The notes below the pieces were generated by a model. The model saw nothing but the letters and a program-made list of their open reading frames with translations, was not told the origin of the DNA and did no database searches. Of a stretch of DNA of 64,000 nt, positions 25,975 through 35,348 are shown piece by piece. The DNA lies in the NCBI GenBank assembly GCA_021815305.1, contig JAKAHC010000001.1, positions 1-64,000 on the forward strand, given 5' to 3'. The position numbers and the translations under genes were made by a program. Each line of letters begins with the position of its first letter. Position 1 is the stretch's first letter. This stretch comes from Deltaproteobacteria bacterium. Lineage in GTDB: Bacteria > Desulfobacterota > Deferrimicrobia > Deferrimicrobiales > Deferrimicrobiaceae.

Positions 25975-26014
25975 GCCAAGAAGTTTTGCAAATATTAGGC
26001 GTATCTAGGCAACA

Positions 26015-27523
26015 ATGCAATTACCCGTTGACAGAAAATTGCGTTATAAGTTAATATCGCCATATATGGAACAGCTTCATCGGCATTACGACAATATTAC
26101 GCATTTCATGCCTATACCGGCGGTATCCTTCGAATACGTTGCGGATGAAACTCCGCCAGCCGAGGCTCTTGATCTCTGGGCGTTACAGGGTTCTGCGGTG
26201 GTCCCGCATATAGCTCCGGAAGGAAATCCAACAGGGGGAGGAAAACTCTTTATGCTCGGCTCCGTTCGGACAAAGGAGAAATGCCCCGTGTGCGGCGGAG
26301 AATTCGAGGAGGTCCGGCATCCAAATCGAAGGCAGAAGATTCTGGACCTCGAATGCGCAGGGTGCCTCACGAATCCCAGGCGGTATTTCGTGGATGCCCG
26401 CGCATTCAAAGACTCGGCGGGTTCTCCGGGAAGGATCTTCACCGACAGCAACGGGAACGCCTTCGACTCGTTCGACTCCGCGATGCGAACGTTGGAGGCG
26501 ATGCGCCGAGAGGTGGACGAGCACCGCTTCGATTCGACCAGGTGGAAGAAGGACGCCCGGCAGAAACTGCTCCTCTCCGAGGTCTGCAAGGGATGGCTCG
26601 ATTCCCTCAAACGTGCAAACCCCGATGGCGATTACCGCCTGCACCAGGAGACCTGCTTGCGGCTCCACGTCCTCCCGGTACTCGGCGAGATGGATGTCCG
26701 CCACTTCCGTGGCTTCGACATCCAGAAGCTTCACAAGGCCCTTCTTGAAAAAGGGAGGGAACCGGACGGGACACCGAAAGAGGAGTTCCAACGCCGAAAA
26801 CCTGGCCCCGGCGAGGGGCCGCTATCGGCGAACTCGGTGAGGGACATCCTGAGGGGGTTCAAGTCCTGCCTCAAGTGGCTCCAGAAGCAAGAGGTGATCG
26901 AGCGGATTCCGACCTTTCCGTCGACCTCTCCCGTACCCCGGACAGACGTCCGGTGGCTCAACCCCGCTGATCAGGCGTCGGTGCTGGAGCACATTCCGGA
27001 ATACGCGAGGCTCCTGATCGAGACGATGATCGAAACCGGTGTCCGCCCGGGCTCCATGATCGCGGCGAAGGCGCGCGACCTCGAAGACGGCGGCATCCGG
27101 ATCGAGCGGGCCTTCACCCGCAAACGCATGCTCAAGGAAACCAAGACCGGAGTCACCTCGTGGAAAGCACTCTCCTCAAGTCTGTACGCCCGGCTCGTGG
27201 CAAGCACCCGCGACAAACTCCCCGACGCATGGCTCTTCACGAACTCGCAGGGAGGACCCTTCACGACCAACCTTGCCTCGGAAATCTGGAGGGACGCCGC
27301 GCGCGAGGCGAAAGTCAACGTCTGCCTATACGTCTCGATCCGGCACTCGCGGGTCTCACAAAAACGCCGCGACCTGGAGCGCAAAATGGCCGACGAGATG
27401 AGGCAGGAACTCGACCATGCCCGATTCGAGACTACCCGGAAGCACTACGCCCGGGACGAGAGGGATGCGTTCAGGAGGAGGAAGGATGGCACCGACGTGG
27501 CACCAAGGTCCGAAGACAAGTAA
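26015..27523 (+). CDS. Tyrosine integrase of the genomic island
   Basis: 502-residue tyrosine recombinase. An N-terminal C4 zinc motif (Cys90, Cys93, Cys114, Cys117) is followed by a core-binding domain (about 175-290) and a catalytic domain. Box-I Arg is in GVRPGSM, the box-II RH in SIRHSR, and the nucleophile Tyr is near 477 in RKHYARDE. The usual box-II histidine before the arginine is replaced (V-S-I-R-H), so activity may be altered. The first 100 bp are markedly AT-rich compared with the rest of the gene. It ends about 20 bp from the tRNA-Gly remnant and reads toward it, the classic position for an island integrase acting at a tRNA attachment site. Confidence 0.87.
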   Translation: MQLPVDRKLRYKLISPYMEQLHRHYDNITHFMPIPAVSFEYVADETPPAEALDLWALQGSAVVPHIAPEGNPTGGGKLFMLGSVRTKEKCPVCGGEFEEVRHPNRRQKILDLECAGCLTNPRRYFVDARAFKDSAGSPGRIFTDSNGNAFDSFDSAMRTLEAMRREVDEHRFDSTRWKKDARQKLLLSEVCKGWLDSLKRANPDGDYRLHQETCLRLHVLPVLGEMDVRHFRGFDIQKLHKALLEKGREPDGTPKEEFQRRKPGPGEGPLSANSVRDILRGFKSCLKWLQKQEVIERIPTFPSTSPVPRTDVRWLNPADQASVLEHIPEYARLLIETMIETGVRPGSMIAAKARDLEDGGIRIERAFTRKRMLKETKTGVTSWKALSSSLYARLVASTRDKLPDAWLFTNSQGGPFTTNLASEIWRDAAREAKVNVCLYVSIRHSRVSQKRRDLERKMADEMRQELDHARFETTRKHYARDERDAFRRRKDGTDVAPRSEDK

Positions 27524-27540
27524 CAATCTTTCGGATTTAA

Positions 27541-27601
27541 TGGGATTTTTGAACGACCCTTACCTTGGCAAGGTCGCACTCTACCGCTGAGTTACGCCCG
27601 C
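27541..27601 (-). tRNA. tRNA-Gly(GCC), 3' part lost or degenerate
   Basis: Reading the minus strand from 27601, the following are intact: acceptor strand GCGGGCG, D-arm ACTC-AGCGGTA-GAGT and anticodon arm CGACC-TTGCCAA-GGT with anticodon GCC. After GGT (27562) the 3' side of the anticodon stem breaks down. A TTCAAAA T-loop-like run and ATCCC remain, but no T-stem pairing and no CGCCCGC acceptor strand follow. The gene is therefore not functional as it stands. The break falls at the anticodon stem-loop, beside the integrase gene, which fits an attachment-site crossover there; a displaced 3' half would be expected at the other island end. Confidence 0.7.
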
Positions 27602-27638
27602 GCAGATTGTCAAGTATCTGAAATCCGGGGAGCGCCTG

Positions 27639-28811
27639 TCAAGAACAACCTTCGCGGGACCTGGGACCCGGCGGCGGCGTTCTTCCGGCCTTCGCGGCGT
27701 ACACCCGCCCCTTCCAGCGGCTTCGCTCCCCTTTCCAGAAGCGGACGGCGGAGGTCCAGGTCATGAAGAGATAGAGCATGGCGATCCCCGGCAGGCAGAG
27801 CGACCACGCCGGCGATCTCCCGTAGAACGCCAGCGTGGGCATGTACGTCAGGCACATGACCCCGAGCGCCCCCGCGGACGCCCAGCGCGCGGGACCGCTC
27901 GCCGAGGCGAGCCCCGCCACAGGGAGGAGGAACGCGACGGCCATGACGACGGTACACAGTGCGAGGAGAACGCCCGAGTACCGCAACTGCGTGTACGCGG
28001 TCCTGGCCACCATGTCCCGGATCTCACCGAGGCCGTTGTACGGGCGGACGGTCCGCACGGAGCGCGTCACTCCGACCCATGTGGACCCGCCGGCCTCCTT
28101 GACCCGGCGGGCGAGGGCGCAATCGTCGATGAGCTCCTCCTTGATCGTTTCCAGGCCGCCGATCCCCTCGAACAGGCGGGTTTCCATGAGGATGCACCCT
28201 CCCGCCGCCGCGGCCACGCGCGACGAGGGCGAATTGGCGAGCCGGAACGGGTAGAGGAGCTTGAAGAAGTAGACGAACGCCGGAAGGAGGAGCTTCTCCC
28301 GGAAACTCCCCATCGGGGGAGCGGCCATCAGGGAGAGGAAGGAAATCCCCTCTTTTCGCATCTTGCCGAGGAGGGCGCAGATCATGCCGGGAGCCAGTTC
28401 GATGTCGGCGTCCAGGAGAAGCGTGTACGCCGTGCGGACGCGGCGGCGGCCCTGCTCCAGTGCCCACAGCTTCCCGCTCCATCCCGGGGGCGGCGGTACG
28501 CCCGCCACCACCCGCAACCCCTCCGGTCCGGCAAGGCGCGCCCGCTCCGCGGTTCCGTCCGTGGAGCCGTCGTCGACCAGGACGACCGAGAGGCCGTCTC
28601 CCTGGGCCGCAACGGAAGACAGGGTCCGCCCGATGACCCGCGCCTCGTCGCGCGCCGGGATCAGCACCGTGACGCCGGAGAGATCCTCCCTCCGGCAGGG
28701 GGAGACCGCTTCGAGAACCTCCCGGTTGCTCCAGGGGCGCCACGGCAGGAACGCCACGGCCAGCCAGAGGATCGCCGGGATCGCAAACAGGTACGGCGGG
28801 AGGTCGGACAA
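27639..28811 (-). CDS. hpnB: Hopene-associated glycosyltransferase HpnB
   Basis: 390-residue family 2 glycosyltransferase. After an N-terminal TM segment come VTVLIPARDE and the nucleotide-sugar motif VVLVDDGSTDGTAERAR, then DAD/E acidic motifs, and several TM helices in the last 110 residues. This architecture and length match HpnB, found in hopanoid clusters with an unproven role in glycosylating hopanoids. It follows dxs by 13 bp on the same strand, ending the hpnB-dxs-ispH unit. It is the first chromosomal gene after the tRNA junction, and GC is back at the high core level. Confidence 0.9.
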   Translation of the reverse strand: MSDLPPYLFAIPAILWLAVAFLPWRPWSNREVLEAVSPCRREDLSGVTVLIPARDEARVIGRTLSSVAAQGDGLSVVLVDDGSTDGTAERARLAGPEGLRVVAGVPPPPGWSGKLWALEQGRRRVRTAYTLLLDADIELAPGMICALLGKMRKEGISFLSLMAAPPMGSFREKLLLPAFVYFFKLLYPFRLANSPSSRVAAAAGGCILMETRLFEGIGGLETIKEELIDDCALARRVKEAGGSTWVGVTRSVRTVRPYNGLGEIRDMVARTAYTQLRYSGVLLALCTVVMAVAFLLPVAGLASASGPARWASAGALGVMCLTYMPTLAFYGRSPAWSLCLPGIAMLYLFMTWTSAVRFWKGERSRWKGRVYAAKAGRTPPPGPRSREGCS

Positions 28812-28824
28812 CCGCGGCGGCCTT

Positions 28825-30750
28825 TCAGATCCCGGAGGCTTCCCGCACCCGTCTCTCCGGCGCGGGTGCCGCGAAGGAAGCCCGCCCGAACCATTCCCGG
28901 ATCCGGCAGACCATTCCCTCGACGTCGATGCCGTGCAGGGCGCGCAGCTCCCGCTGCGTGCCCTGCTCCACGAAGGCGTCGGGCAGCCCGATGCGGAGGA
29001 CCCGGGGGGCGATGCCTTCCTCCTCCATCAGTTCCAGGACGGCGCCGCCGAACCCGCCCTGCAGGACGTTCTCCTCCACGGTGATGACCGAACCCGTCCG
29101 CAGCGCCTCGGAACGGAGGAGATCCCGGTCCAGGGGTTTCACGAAGCGGGCGTCGACAACTGCGAGGCGGATCCCCTCCGCCTCCAGCCGCTCCGCCGCC
29201 GCGAGAACGGGCCGGACCACGCTCCCCAGGGCGAACACGACCCCGTCGTTCCCGTCCCGCAGCTTTTCCCCCCGTCCGACGGGTATCGGCTCCGGGCGGA
29301 GGTCCGTCGGAACGCCCTCCGCGCTCCCCCTCGGATACCGGAAGGCGAAGGGCCCCTCGTGGGCGAGGGCCGTGGCCATGGCGCTGCGCAGCTCCGCTTC
29401 GTCCCGGGGAACCATGATCGTCATGTTGGGGACGTGACGAAGGTAGGACAGATCGAACACGCCGTGGTGCGTGGGGCCGTCGGCGCCGACGAGCCCCCCG
29501 CGATCGAGGGCGAAGACGACGGGGAGGTTCTGCTGGCAGACGTCGTGGAGAATGTTGTCGTAGGCCCGCTGGAGAAACGTGGAATAGATGGCCACGACGG
29601 GACGCAGGCCCCTGCAGGCGAGGCCCGCAGCAAAAGTCACGGCATGCGGCTCCGCGATTCCCACGTCGTGGAACCGTTCCGGGAAACAACGCGCGAACTC
29701 CTCGAGGCCGGTGCCGTCCTTCATGGCGGCCGTCACCGCCACGATCCGGTCGTCCTCGGCGGCCATCTCCATCAGGGTCTTCCCGAAGACCGAGGTGTAA
29801 CTCTCCGCTCCTCCCCCGGATTCCCTCGCGGCGCCGGTTTCCGGGTCGAACGGGCCGATCCCGTGGAAGCGGGCCGGGCTCTCCTCGGCGGGGGCGTATC
29901 CCTTCCCTTTCCGGGTGACGACGTGCACGAGGACCGGGCCTTTCATGCGCAGCACGTTTTCGAAGGTGCGGACGAGTTCCCCGAGGCGATGGCCGTCGAG
30001 GGGACCGACGTAAGTGAAACCGAAGGCTTCGAAGAGCATGCCCGGGGTCAGGAAGCTCTTGAGCGATTCCTCCGCGCGGCGGGCGAACCGGAGAAGGTCC
30101 GGCCCGATGCCGGGGACTCTCCCCAGGAACTCCCGGATCTCCTTCCGGAAGCGGATCCCGAGGTCCGAGGTCATCTTGCGGCTGAGGTATGAGGAAACGG
30201 CCCCCACGTTGGGAGAGATGGACATCTCGTTTCCGTTGAGAACGACGACCAGGTCCTTCTTCAGGTGCCCCGCCTGGTTGAGCCCCTCGAAGGCCAGCCC
30301 CCCGGTCAGGGACCCGTCGCCGATCACGGCGACGATCCTGTCCTTCCCCCCGAGCAGGTCTCTCGCGGCCGCCATCCCGAGGGCCGCCGAGATGGAGGTA
30401 CTTGCGTGCCCCACGTCGAAGCTGTCGTAGGGGCTCTCTTCCCGCTTGGGAAAACCGCTGATGCCGTCCAACTGGCGGAGGGTGTGGAAGCGGTCCCGGC
30501 GGCCGGTAAGCAGCTTGTGGGCGTAGGCCTGGTGCCCCACGTCCCAGACGATCGTATCCTCCGGAGCGTTCAGCACGCGGTGCAGCGCAATGGCCAGTTC
30601 CACGACGCCCAAGGAGCTGGCGAGGTGACCGCCGTTCCTCGAAACGGTCTCGATCATCCGCTCGCGGATCTCCTGCGCGAGCCGTTCCAGCTCGGCGATG
30701 CTCAAGAGTTTCAGGGCGGCAGGGGTATCCAGGCGGTCCAGAATGTTCAG
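28825..30750 (-). CDS. dxs: 1-deoxy-D-xylulose-5-phosphate synthase
   Basis: 641-residue thiamine-diphosphate enzyme making DXP from pyruvate and glyceraldehyde 3-phosphate, the first step of the MEP isoprenoid pathway that feeds squalene and hopanoid synthesis. The TPP motif GDGSLTGG...N lies at 144-158, VGHAST near 113-118, and the transketolase pyrimidine domain and C-terminal domain follow. Family alignment places the N-terminus at [12 protein letters not shown]. The only plausible start there is CTG at 30750, overlapping the ispH stop as CTGA, with AGGAGG upstream at normal spacing; no ATG, GTG or TTG is nearby in frame. Reading further upstream would run through ispH. Confidence 0.93.
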   Translation of the reverse strand: MNILDRLDTPAALKLLSIAELERLAQEIRERMIETVSRNGGHLASSLGVVELAIALHRVLNAPEDTIVWDVGHQAYAHKLLTGRRDRFHTLRQLDGISGFPKREESPYDSFDVGHASTSISAALGMAAARDLLGGKDRIVAVIGDGSLTGGLAFEGLNQAGHLKKDLVVVLNGNEMSISPNVGAVSSYLSRKMTSDLGIRFRKEIREFLGRVPGIGPDLLRFARRAEESLKSFLTPGMLFEAFGFTYVGPLDGHRLGELVRTFENVLRMKGPVLVHVVTRKGKGYAPAEESPARFHGIGPFDPETGAARESGGGAESYTSVFGKTLMEMAAEDDRIVAVTAAMKDGTGLEEFARCFPERFHDVGIAEPHAVTFAAGLACRGLRPVVAIYSTFLQRAYDNILHDVCQQNLPVVFALDRGGLVGADGPTHHGVFDLSYLRHVPNMTIMVPRDEAELRSAMATALAHEGPFAFRYPRGSAEGVPTDLRPEPIPVGRGEKLRDGNDGVVFALGSVVRPVLAAAERLEAEGIRLAVVDARFVKPLDRDLLRSEALRTGSVITVEENVLQGGFGGAVLELMEEEGIAPRVLRIGLPDAFVEQGTQRELRALHGIDVEGMVCRIREWFGRASFAAPAPERRVREASGI

Positions 30751-31664
30751 GGAACTCCTCCTTCCGATGCCGCGTGGTCGCGCCGCGGCGGCGGTCCCGC
30801 GACCGGGGCTCCGTTCCGGGACGACAGGATCCGCTGGATCTCGTCGATGAGTCCCTTCGGCGTCGAGGCGCCCCCGGTCAGCCCGATCTTTCCGTATCGC
30901 CGGATCTCTTCCATCGGAAGGTCCCCCGCGGTCTCCACGTGCAGGCAGGGCGTTCCCTGGGCGGAGACGACCTGGGCGATGCGGCGGGTGTTGCCGCTCT
31001 CGAACCCGCCGACCACGATCATGAAATCCACCGTACGCGCGATGCGCACCGCCTCTTCCTGCCGCTCCCTCGTGGTGTCGCAGATGGTCCGGAGGACGAT
31101 CACGTCGCATCGCCTGCACCGGATCAGATCGTCGGCGACGGCCTCGAAGATCTCTTTCTCCTGGGTCGTCTGGGCGGCGAGGCAATACCGTTTCCCCGGA
31201 TCGAGCATCATGCGGGACAACTGCTCCCTCGTCTCGAAAAGGAGCGCGCCCGAGGCGGCGTAGCTCAGGAGCCCTTTCACCTCGGGGTGTTTTTCCTCGC
31301 CATAGAGGAGGAGCGTGCGCCCCGACAGTGTCTGTTCGCGGATGAGGAGCTGCGCTTTCTTCACCTTCGGGCAAGTGGCGTCGACGACCGTCACGCCGCG
31401 TGCGAGGAGCCGGTGTTCGACACCCCTCGGAACTCCATGGGCGCGGATGACGGCCGTGCTCCCCGACGGGAGGTCCTCCGGCGCGGGGACCGTCCGGACG
31501 CCCTTCCTCTCGTAGGCGGACAGCACCTGCGGGTTGTGGATAATCGGCCCGAGCGTGAAGATCCCGCCGCCGGAACCACCCGCCTCCACCAGCGCATCGA
31601 GCTTGTGAAGGGCGAGGATCACCCCCATGCAGAACCCCGCTGTCTTCGCGCGGATCACTTCCAT
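30747..31664 (-). CDS. ispH: 4-hydroxy-3-methylbut-2-enyl diphosphate reductase
   Basis: 305-residue iron-sulfur enzyme of the last MEP pathway step, giving IPP and DMAPP. The three cluster-binding cysteines are present: Cys12 (AGFCMGV), Cys98 (DATCPKV) and Cys195 (TICDTT). The HNPQV and RAHGVP motifs of the family are also clear. It lies at the head of the ispH-dxs-hpnB unit and shares a 4-bp overlap with dxs. Coupling isoprenoid supply genes to hopanoid genes makes functional sense. The start is the ATG at 31664; upstream is a 198-bp AT-rich divergent promoter region. Confidence 0.95.
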   Translation of the reverse strand: MEVIRAKTAGFCMGVILALHKLDALVEAGGSGGGIFTLGPIIHNPQVLSAYERKGVRTVPAPEDLPSGSTAVIRAHGVPRGVEHRLLARGVTVVDATCPKVKKAQLLIREQTLSGRTLLLYGEEKHPEVKGLLSYAASGALLFETREQLSRMMLDPGKRYCLAAQTTQEKEIFEAVADDLIRCRRCDVIVLRTICDTTRERQEEAVRIARTVDFMIVVGGFESGNTRRIAQVVSAQGTPCLHVETAGDLPMEEIRRYGKIGLTGGASTPKGLIDEIQRILSSRNGAPVAGPPPRRDHAASEGGVP

Positions 31665-31862
31665 GGTGGAACGTCTCCGGGGCGTCCGACGGCGATTGCC
31701 CCCGCCGGAGTCCGGGACCGGCGAGGATCGACTCGTTAGGGAACTTTCTCCGTGTGCCGCAGGAATATATTGTATTATAAGCTTTCCGGTTATCGAGAGC
31801 CATTATAATATACCGAGCGTAAAGACCGCGCCTGCCCGTGTGGCGGGCCACTGTGAGCCAAG
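31665..31862. promoter_or_regulatory. Divergent promoter region between ispH and DUF116 gene
   Basis: This intergenic stretch contains an AT-rich core at about 31765-31812 in otherwise GC-rich DNA. A TATAAT box faces each way: 31804-31809 on the plus strand toward the DUF116-TPR-hpnH unit, and the complement of 31774-31779 on the minus strand toward ispH-dxs-hpnB. Matching -35 boxes are weak on both strands (TGGCTC on the minus strand at 17-bp spacing). Opposing boxes 25 bp apart suggest that the two hopanoid-related units are co-regulated. Confidence 0.5.
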
Positions 31863-32723
31863 ATGCGACCCACGACACCCGCACTCGCGAAACCCTCCAA
31901 CGACGAATCCTCCGACAGGGCGAAGAAGCGGCTTTTCATCGGACTGGTGCTGGGCACCAGCGGAATCGTATGCCTTGTCCTCGCGTCCTTCTGGATTGTC
32001 CCCTACATCGGGCTGGCGAGGATTCACCCGCTCGTTCCCTGGATCTTCGGCGGAGTGATCCTGGCCGCGATCCTCCTGGTGCTGTGGTTTTCCTGCGGCC
32101 TCGTCGTCAATATCCTCGTCGGGAAGGACCTCCCGCTGTTCAAGCGACTCCGGGGGATCACCGTGCGGCTGTTCCTTCCCCTCATGATCCTCGTCGGCCG
32201 GGCGCTCGGGATGTCCAAGGACATGGTCCGCTCGTCCTTCATCCAGGTGAACAACGAACTGGTCGCCGACCGGAAACGGAAATACTCGCCGGACCAGATC
32301 CTCCTGCTGATGCCCCACTGCCTGCAGAATGCCGACTGCGGCATCAAGCTGACCTATGACGTGTTCCAGTGCGCGCGGTGCGGCAAATGCCCCATCGACA
32401 ACCTGGTCGGGCTCAGCGAGAAGTACGGCATCGACCTCGTCATCGCCACGGGGGGAACGATCGCGCGGAGCATCATCGTCAAGAAGCGTCCGAAGCTGGT
32501 TTTGGCCGTTGCCTGCGAGCGCGACCTGGCCAGCGGAATCCAGGACATCCATCCCCTGCCCGCATTCGGCGTTCTGAACCGAAGGCCGTTCGGGCCATGC
32601 CACAACACCCAGGTCGCCCCCGAGGATCTGGAGGCGGCGATCCGGATGTTCCTCGAACCGCGCTACCTGGCGGCATGCGAACCGCCTGCCGGAGTGCCGG
32701 TGGCGAATTTCCGCCATCAATAG
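31863..32723 (+). CDS. DUF116 cysteine-rich membrane protein
   Basis: 286-residue DUF116 protein. Two TM helices (about 24-48 and 58-84) precede a cytoplasmic domain with a conserved cysteine set: Cys153 and Cys159 (PHCLQNADC), Cys170, Cys173 and Cys176 (CARCGKC), Cys218 and Cys246. The arrangement suggests an iron-sulfur or zinc centre. DUF116 proteins are common in anaerobic Desulfobacterota and Firmicutes; their function is unknown. It heads a unit leading to a secreted TPR-like protein and hpnH, so a redox role connected to the radical-SAM HpnH is conceivable but unproven. Confidence 0.85.
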   Translation: MRPTTPALAKPSNDESSDRAKKRLFIGLVLGTSGIVCLVLASFWIVPYIGLARIHPLVPWIFGGVILAAILLVLWFSCGLVVNILVGKDLPLFKRLRGITVRLFLPLMILVGRALGMSKDMVRSSFIQVNNELVADRKRKYSPDQILLLMPHCLQNADCGIKLTYDVFQCARCGKCPIDNLVGLSEKYGIDLVIATGGTIARSIIVKKRPKLVLAVACERDLASGIQDIHPLPAFGVLNRRPFGPCHNTQVAPEDLEAAIRMFLEPRYLAACEPPAGVPVANFRHQ

Positions 32724-32736
32724 CCTCCCTGCGCCC

Positions 32737-33504
32737 ATGAGAGCGGCTCTACGCACACTGGCGGCGTCCGTCTTCCTCTGGACGCACGCGCCCTCCGTCG
32801 TCGCGGCGCCCCCTTCCCTCGCCCCGACTCCGTCGCAGAAGACGGCGGTGCCGCCGGACGCGGGGATCCCCCTCTGGGCCCCCTGCGGGCGGGAACAGGC
32901 GGAGCGGTGGGACGCCGCGTCGGATCGCGACGGCCGGGCCGCGCTTCTTGCCGCCGCCTGCCACGCGTATCTCGTCGAGCGGGGCGGCGGGGACAGGAAG
33001 AGCCAGATCGAGGATGCAAGGCGCGGCAGGAAGGCCGCAGGCATCGCCGTCGGCGCATTCCCCGGCAGCGGGGTGGCCCACTACCTTTCCGCCTACCTTG
33101 CGGGGCTCGAGGCGGACCGGGTCCCCTGGCGGGGACTGGGGCTCGTTTCCGTCATCGAGAACGAGGCCCTGATGGCGGCGGAAAGGAACCCCCGGCTGGA
33201 CCACGCAGGACCGGACCGGATGCTGGGCGAACTGTACCTGCGCGCTCCGTCCTACCCGATCAGCGTCGGGAACCGGGGCAAGGCGCTGTCGCATTACCGC
33301 AGAGCCGTCACCCTCGACCCCGATTTCATAGGGAACCGCCTGGGGCTGGCCGAGGCGCTCGCGGAGAACGACCACCGCGCCGAGGCGTGCGACGAGTTGT
33401 CGCGGCTCCCGCGGGAGATGCCTCCCGGCGCGGAGGAGCGCCCCGCGTGGGAGAAAGCGTATTCCCTGCGGGACCGCCTCTGCGCCCCGGCGGGGATGCG
33501 ATGA
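32737..33504 (+). CDS. Exported TPR-like protein of the hopanoid locus
   Basis: 255 residues with an N-terminal signal peptide (hydrophobic core about 7-22, cleavage likely after VVA), so periplasmic. The region about 170-225 contains helical-repeat features (ALSHYRRAVTLDPDF, NRLGLAEALAEN) resembling tetratricopeptide units; resemblance to TatT-type TRAP accessory proteins is possible but weak. It starts 13 bp after the DUF116 stop and ends 38 bp before hpnH, so the three are probably cotranscribed. I cannot assign a function. Confidence 0.7.
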   Translation: MRAALRTLAASVFLWTHAPSVVAAPPSLAPTPSQKTAVPPDAGIPLWAPCGREQAERWDAASDRDGRAALLAAACHAYLVERGGGDRKSQIEDARRGRKAAGIAVGAFPGSGVAHYLSAYLAGLEADRVPWRGLGLVSVIENEALMAAERNPRLDHAGPDRMLGELYLRAPSYPISVGNRGKALSHYRRAVTLDPDFIGNRLGLAEALAENDHRAEACDELSRLPREMPPGAEERPAWEKAYSLRDRLCAPAGMR

Positions 33505-33542
33505 ACCCCGGGAAATGAAGGAATCCGCAAAAGGAGCGTCTC

Positions 33543-34562
33543 GTGGGAATCCCCGCCATCCAGCAGGCCCGCATCGGGGCCCATATCGTCCGGCAGGTCC
33601 TTTCGGGCAACCGGCGGTTCCCTCTGGTCCTCATGTTGGAGCCGCTGTTCCGGTGCAACCTGCGCTGCGTGGGGTGCGGCAAGATCTCCCACCCCGATGA
33701 GGTCATGAACCGGAGCCTGGACGCGGCCAAATGCGTCGCGGCGGCCGAGGAGTGCGGCGCCCCCGTCGTATCCATCGCCGGCGGGGAACCGCTGCTCCAC
33801 CCCGACATGCCGGACATCGTCCGGGAGCTTGCGGCGCGCAGGCGATTCGTCTACCTATGCACCAACGGCATCCTCGTGGAGAAGCGGCTTGGCGAGTTTT
33901 CCCCGTCACGCCGCCTCTCCGTGAACATCCACCTCGACGGCATGCGGGAGCGCCACGATGCGATCGTGGACTGCCCCGGGGTCTTCGACAAAGCCGTGGC
34001 GGCGATCCGCCTCCTTGTCTCCCGGGGCTACCGGGTGACGACCAACACAACGTTCTTCGGCGGCGAAACCCCCGAGAGCGCGGCGCGGTTCTTCGATTTT
34101 CTCGCCTCCCTGGGGGTCGAGGCGATGACGGTTTCCGCGGGGTTCGGTTACGAGAGCGCCGCGGACCGGAAGAACTTCCTCGGCCGCGACGGCACGAAGG
34201 ACCTGTTCCGGCGCCTCTTCGAAATCGGGCGCGGGCGGGGCTGGACGTTCAATCACAGCGGCCTGTACCTGGACTTCCTGGCGGGAAACCGGGAATATCG
34301 CTGCTCCCCGTGGGCCAACCCGACCCGCAATGTCTTCGGCTGGCAGCGTCCGTGCTACCTGTTGAACGACGGCTACGCGCCTACGTACAGGGAGCTTGTC
34401 GACGCCACGGACTGGGGAACGTGCGGCGCGGGGAGAGACCCGCGGTGCGCCGACTGCATGGTGCATTGCGGGTTCGAGCCCACCGCGGTCCTCGATTCCC
34501 TCAGGCATCCCTTCCGGGCCTTTCGGGCCGCCCTCCGGGGCGCTCCGCCGGGAAACCGGTAG
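33543..34562 (+). CDS. hpnH: Adenosyl-hopene transferase HpnH
   Basis: 339-residue radical-SAM enzyme that joins the 5'-deoxyadenosyl group to diploptene, the first step of extended (C35) hopanoid side-chain synthesis. The cluster-binding CxxxCxxC is Cys38, Cys42, Cys45 in CNLRCVGC, followed by SIAGGEPLL. The C-terminal cysteines (CGAGRDPRCADCMVHC) are also typical of HpnH. The start is a GTG preceded by AAAAGGAG. It converges with hpnG, whose stop is 13 bp away; HpnG acts on its product, so both enzymes of the pathway are adjacent. Confidence 0.95.
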   Translation: MGIPAIQQARIGAHIVRQVLSGNRRFPLVLMLEPLFRCNLRCVGCGKISHPDEVMNRSLDAAKCVAAAEECGAPVVSIAGGEPLLHPDMPDIVRELAARRRFVYLCTNGILVEKRLGEFSPSRRLSVNIHLDGMRERHDAIVDCPGVFDKAVAAIRLLVSRGYRVTTNTTFFGGETPESAARFFDFLASLGVEAMTVSAGFGYESAADRKNFLGRDGTKDLFRRLFEIGRGRGWTFNHSGLYLDFLAGNREYRCSPWANPTRNVFGWQRPCYLLNDGYAPTYRELVDATDWGTCGAGRDPRCADCMVHCGFEPTAVLDSLRHPFRAFRAALRGAPPGNR

Positions 34563-34574
34563 CCCGGAAACGGT

Positions 34575-35345
34575 TCACCTTCCCGAAGCGAGCCGGGAGG
34601 GAAGCCCCTGCCGTTCGAGAACTCCCCACCCGCCCCGGAGGGAGGAAAGCGCTACGGCGAGGTCTTTCCCCGCGCGGAGCAGATCGACGAGCAGGGATGG
34701 ACGCGTCCGAAGGTTGCGCAACAGGACCCCGGGCCGGACCCTCCCATCGTCGCCGAGGAAACCGGGCAGGTCCGGGGGCACCCCGCGTCCCGACGGGTCG
34801 CAGATCGAGCGCAGGGCGAAGAACGGAAGGCCGGTCGCCGCCGCCACGCGGCCCACGCCCGCGCTTTCCATGTCCACCGCAAGGGCGCCGGTGCGCTCGT
34901 GAAGAGACCGCTTCGATTCGGGGGACAGGACGGCATGCGCAGCGGTGACGATCCCTCCTCGGCATGCGGCGAATCCTCCGGCCGCCAGGGACGCGAGGGC
35001 GAATTCCGCGCACGGGCCGTCGGCCCGTATCGGAGGGCACGCGTCCCCCGTCTCTTCCACGACACCGTCCCCCACGACCAGGAACCCCGCGCCGAGGCCT
35101 GGCGCGATCCCGCCGGAGACGCCCAGGACCGCAAGCGCGGTCGCTCCCCCCGATTCCACGAGCCTCCGGGCCGCCGACCGGGCGTTCCCGCACCCTACGC
35201 CGGAAATCGCGCTCACCAGTTCCGTGCCGTCCCGCGCCCGGGAGCGGAAGACCGGCTCCTCCCCCCGAAGGCGCGCCGCCCCGCGGCCGAGCAGCGCTAT
35301 GGCTTCCAGCGGAAGGGGGATCACGAGGCCCAACGCCGGATGCAC
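34575..35345 (-). CDS. hpnG: Hopanoid-associated nucleoside phosphorylase HpnG
   Basis: 256-residue purine-nucleoside-phosphorylase-fold protein. GVSGGIAPGL, the VDMESAGV substrate motif and the SICDPSG ending fit HpnG, which removes adenine from adenosylhopane to give phosphoribohopane/ribosylhopane. It is transcribed just downstream of shc (3-bp gap), so cyclization and side-chain trimming are coexpressed. The length is slightly greater than typical MTA/SAH nucleosidases. Confidence 0.92.
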   Translation of the reverse strand: MHPALGLVIPLPLEAIALLGRGAARLRGEEPVFRSRARDGTELVSAISGVGCGNARSAARRLVESGGATALAVLGVSGGIAPGLGAGFLVVGDGVVEETGDACPPIRADGPCAEFALASLAAGGFAACRGGIVTAAHAVLSPESKRSLHERTGALAVDMESAGVGRVAAATGLPFFALRSICDPSGRGVPPDLPGFLGDDGRVRPGVLLRNLRTRPSLLVDLLRAGKDLAVALSSLRGGWGVLERQGLPSRLASGR

Positions 35346-35348
35346 GCG

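Noticed and set aside
30751-31884. Upstream extension of dxs as a longer fusion protein
   Set aside because: The extension is an out-of-frame reading of ispH with Arg/Gly-rich composition and no domain.
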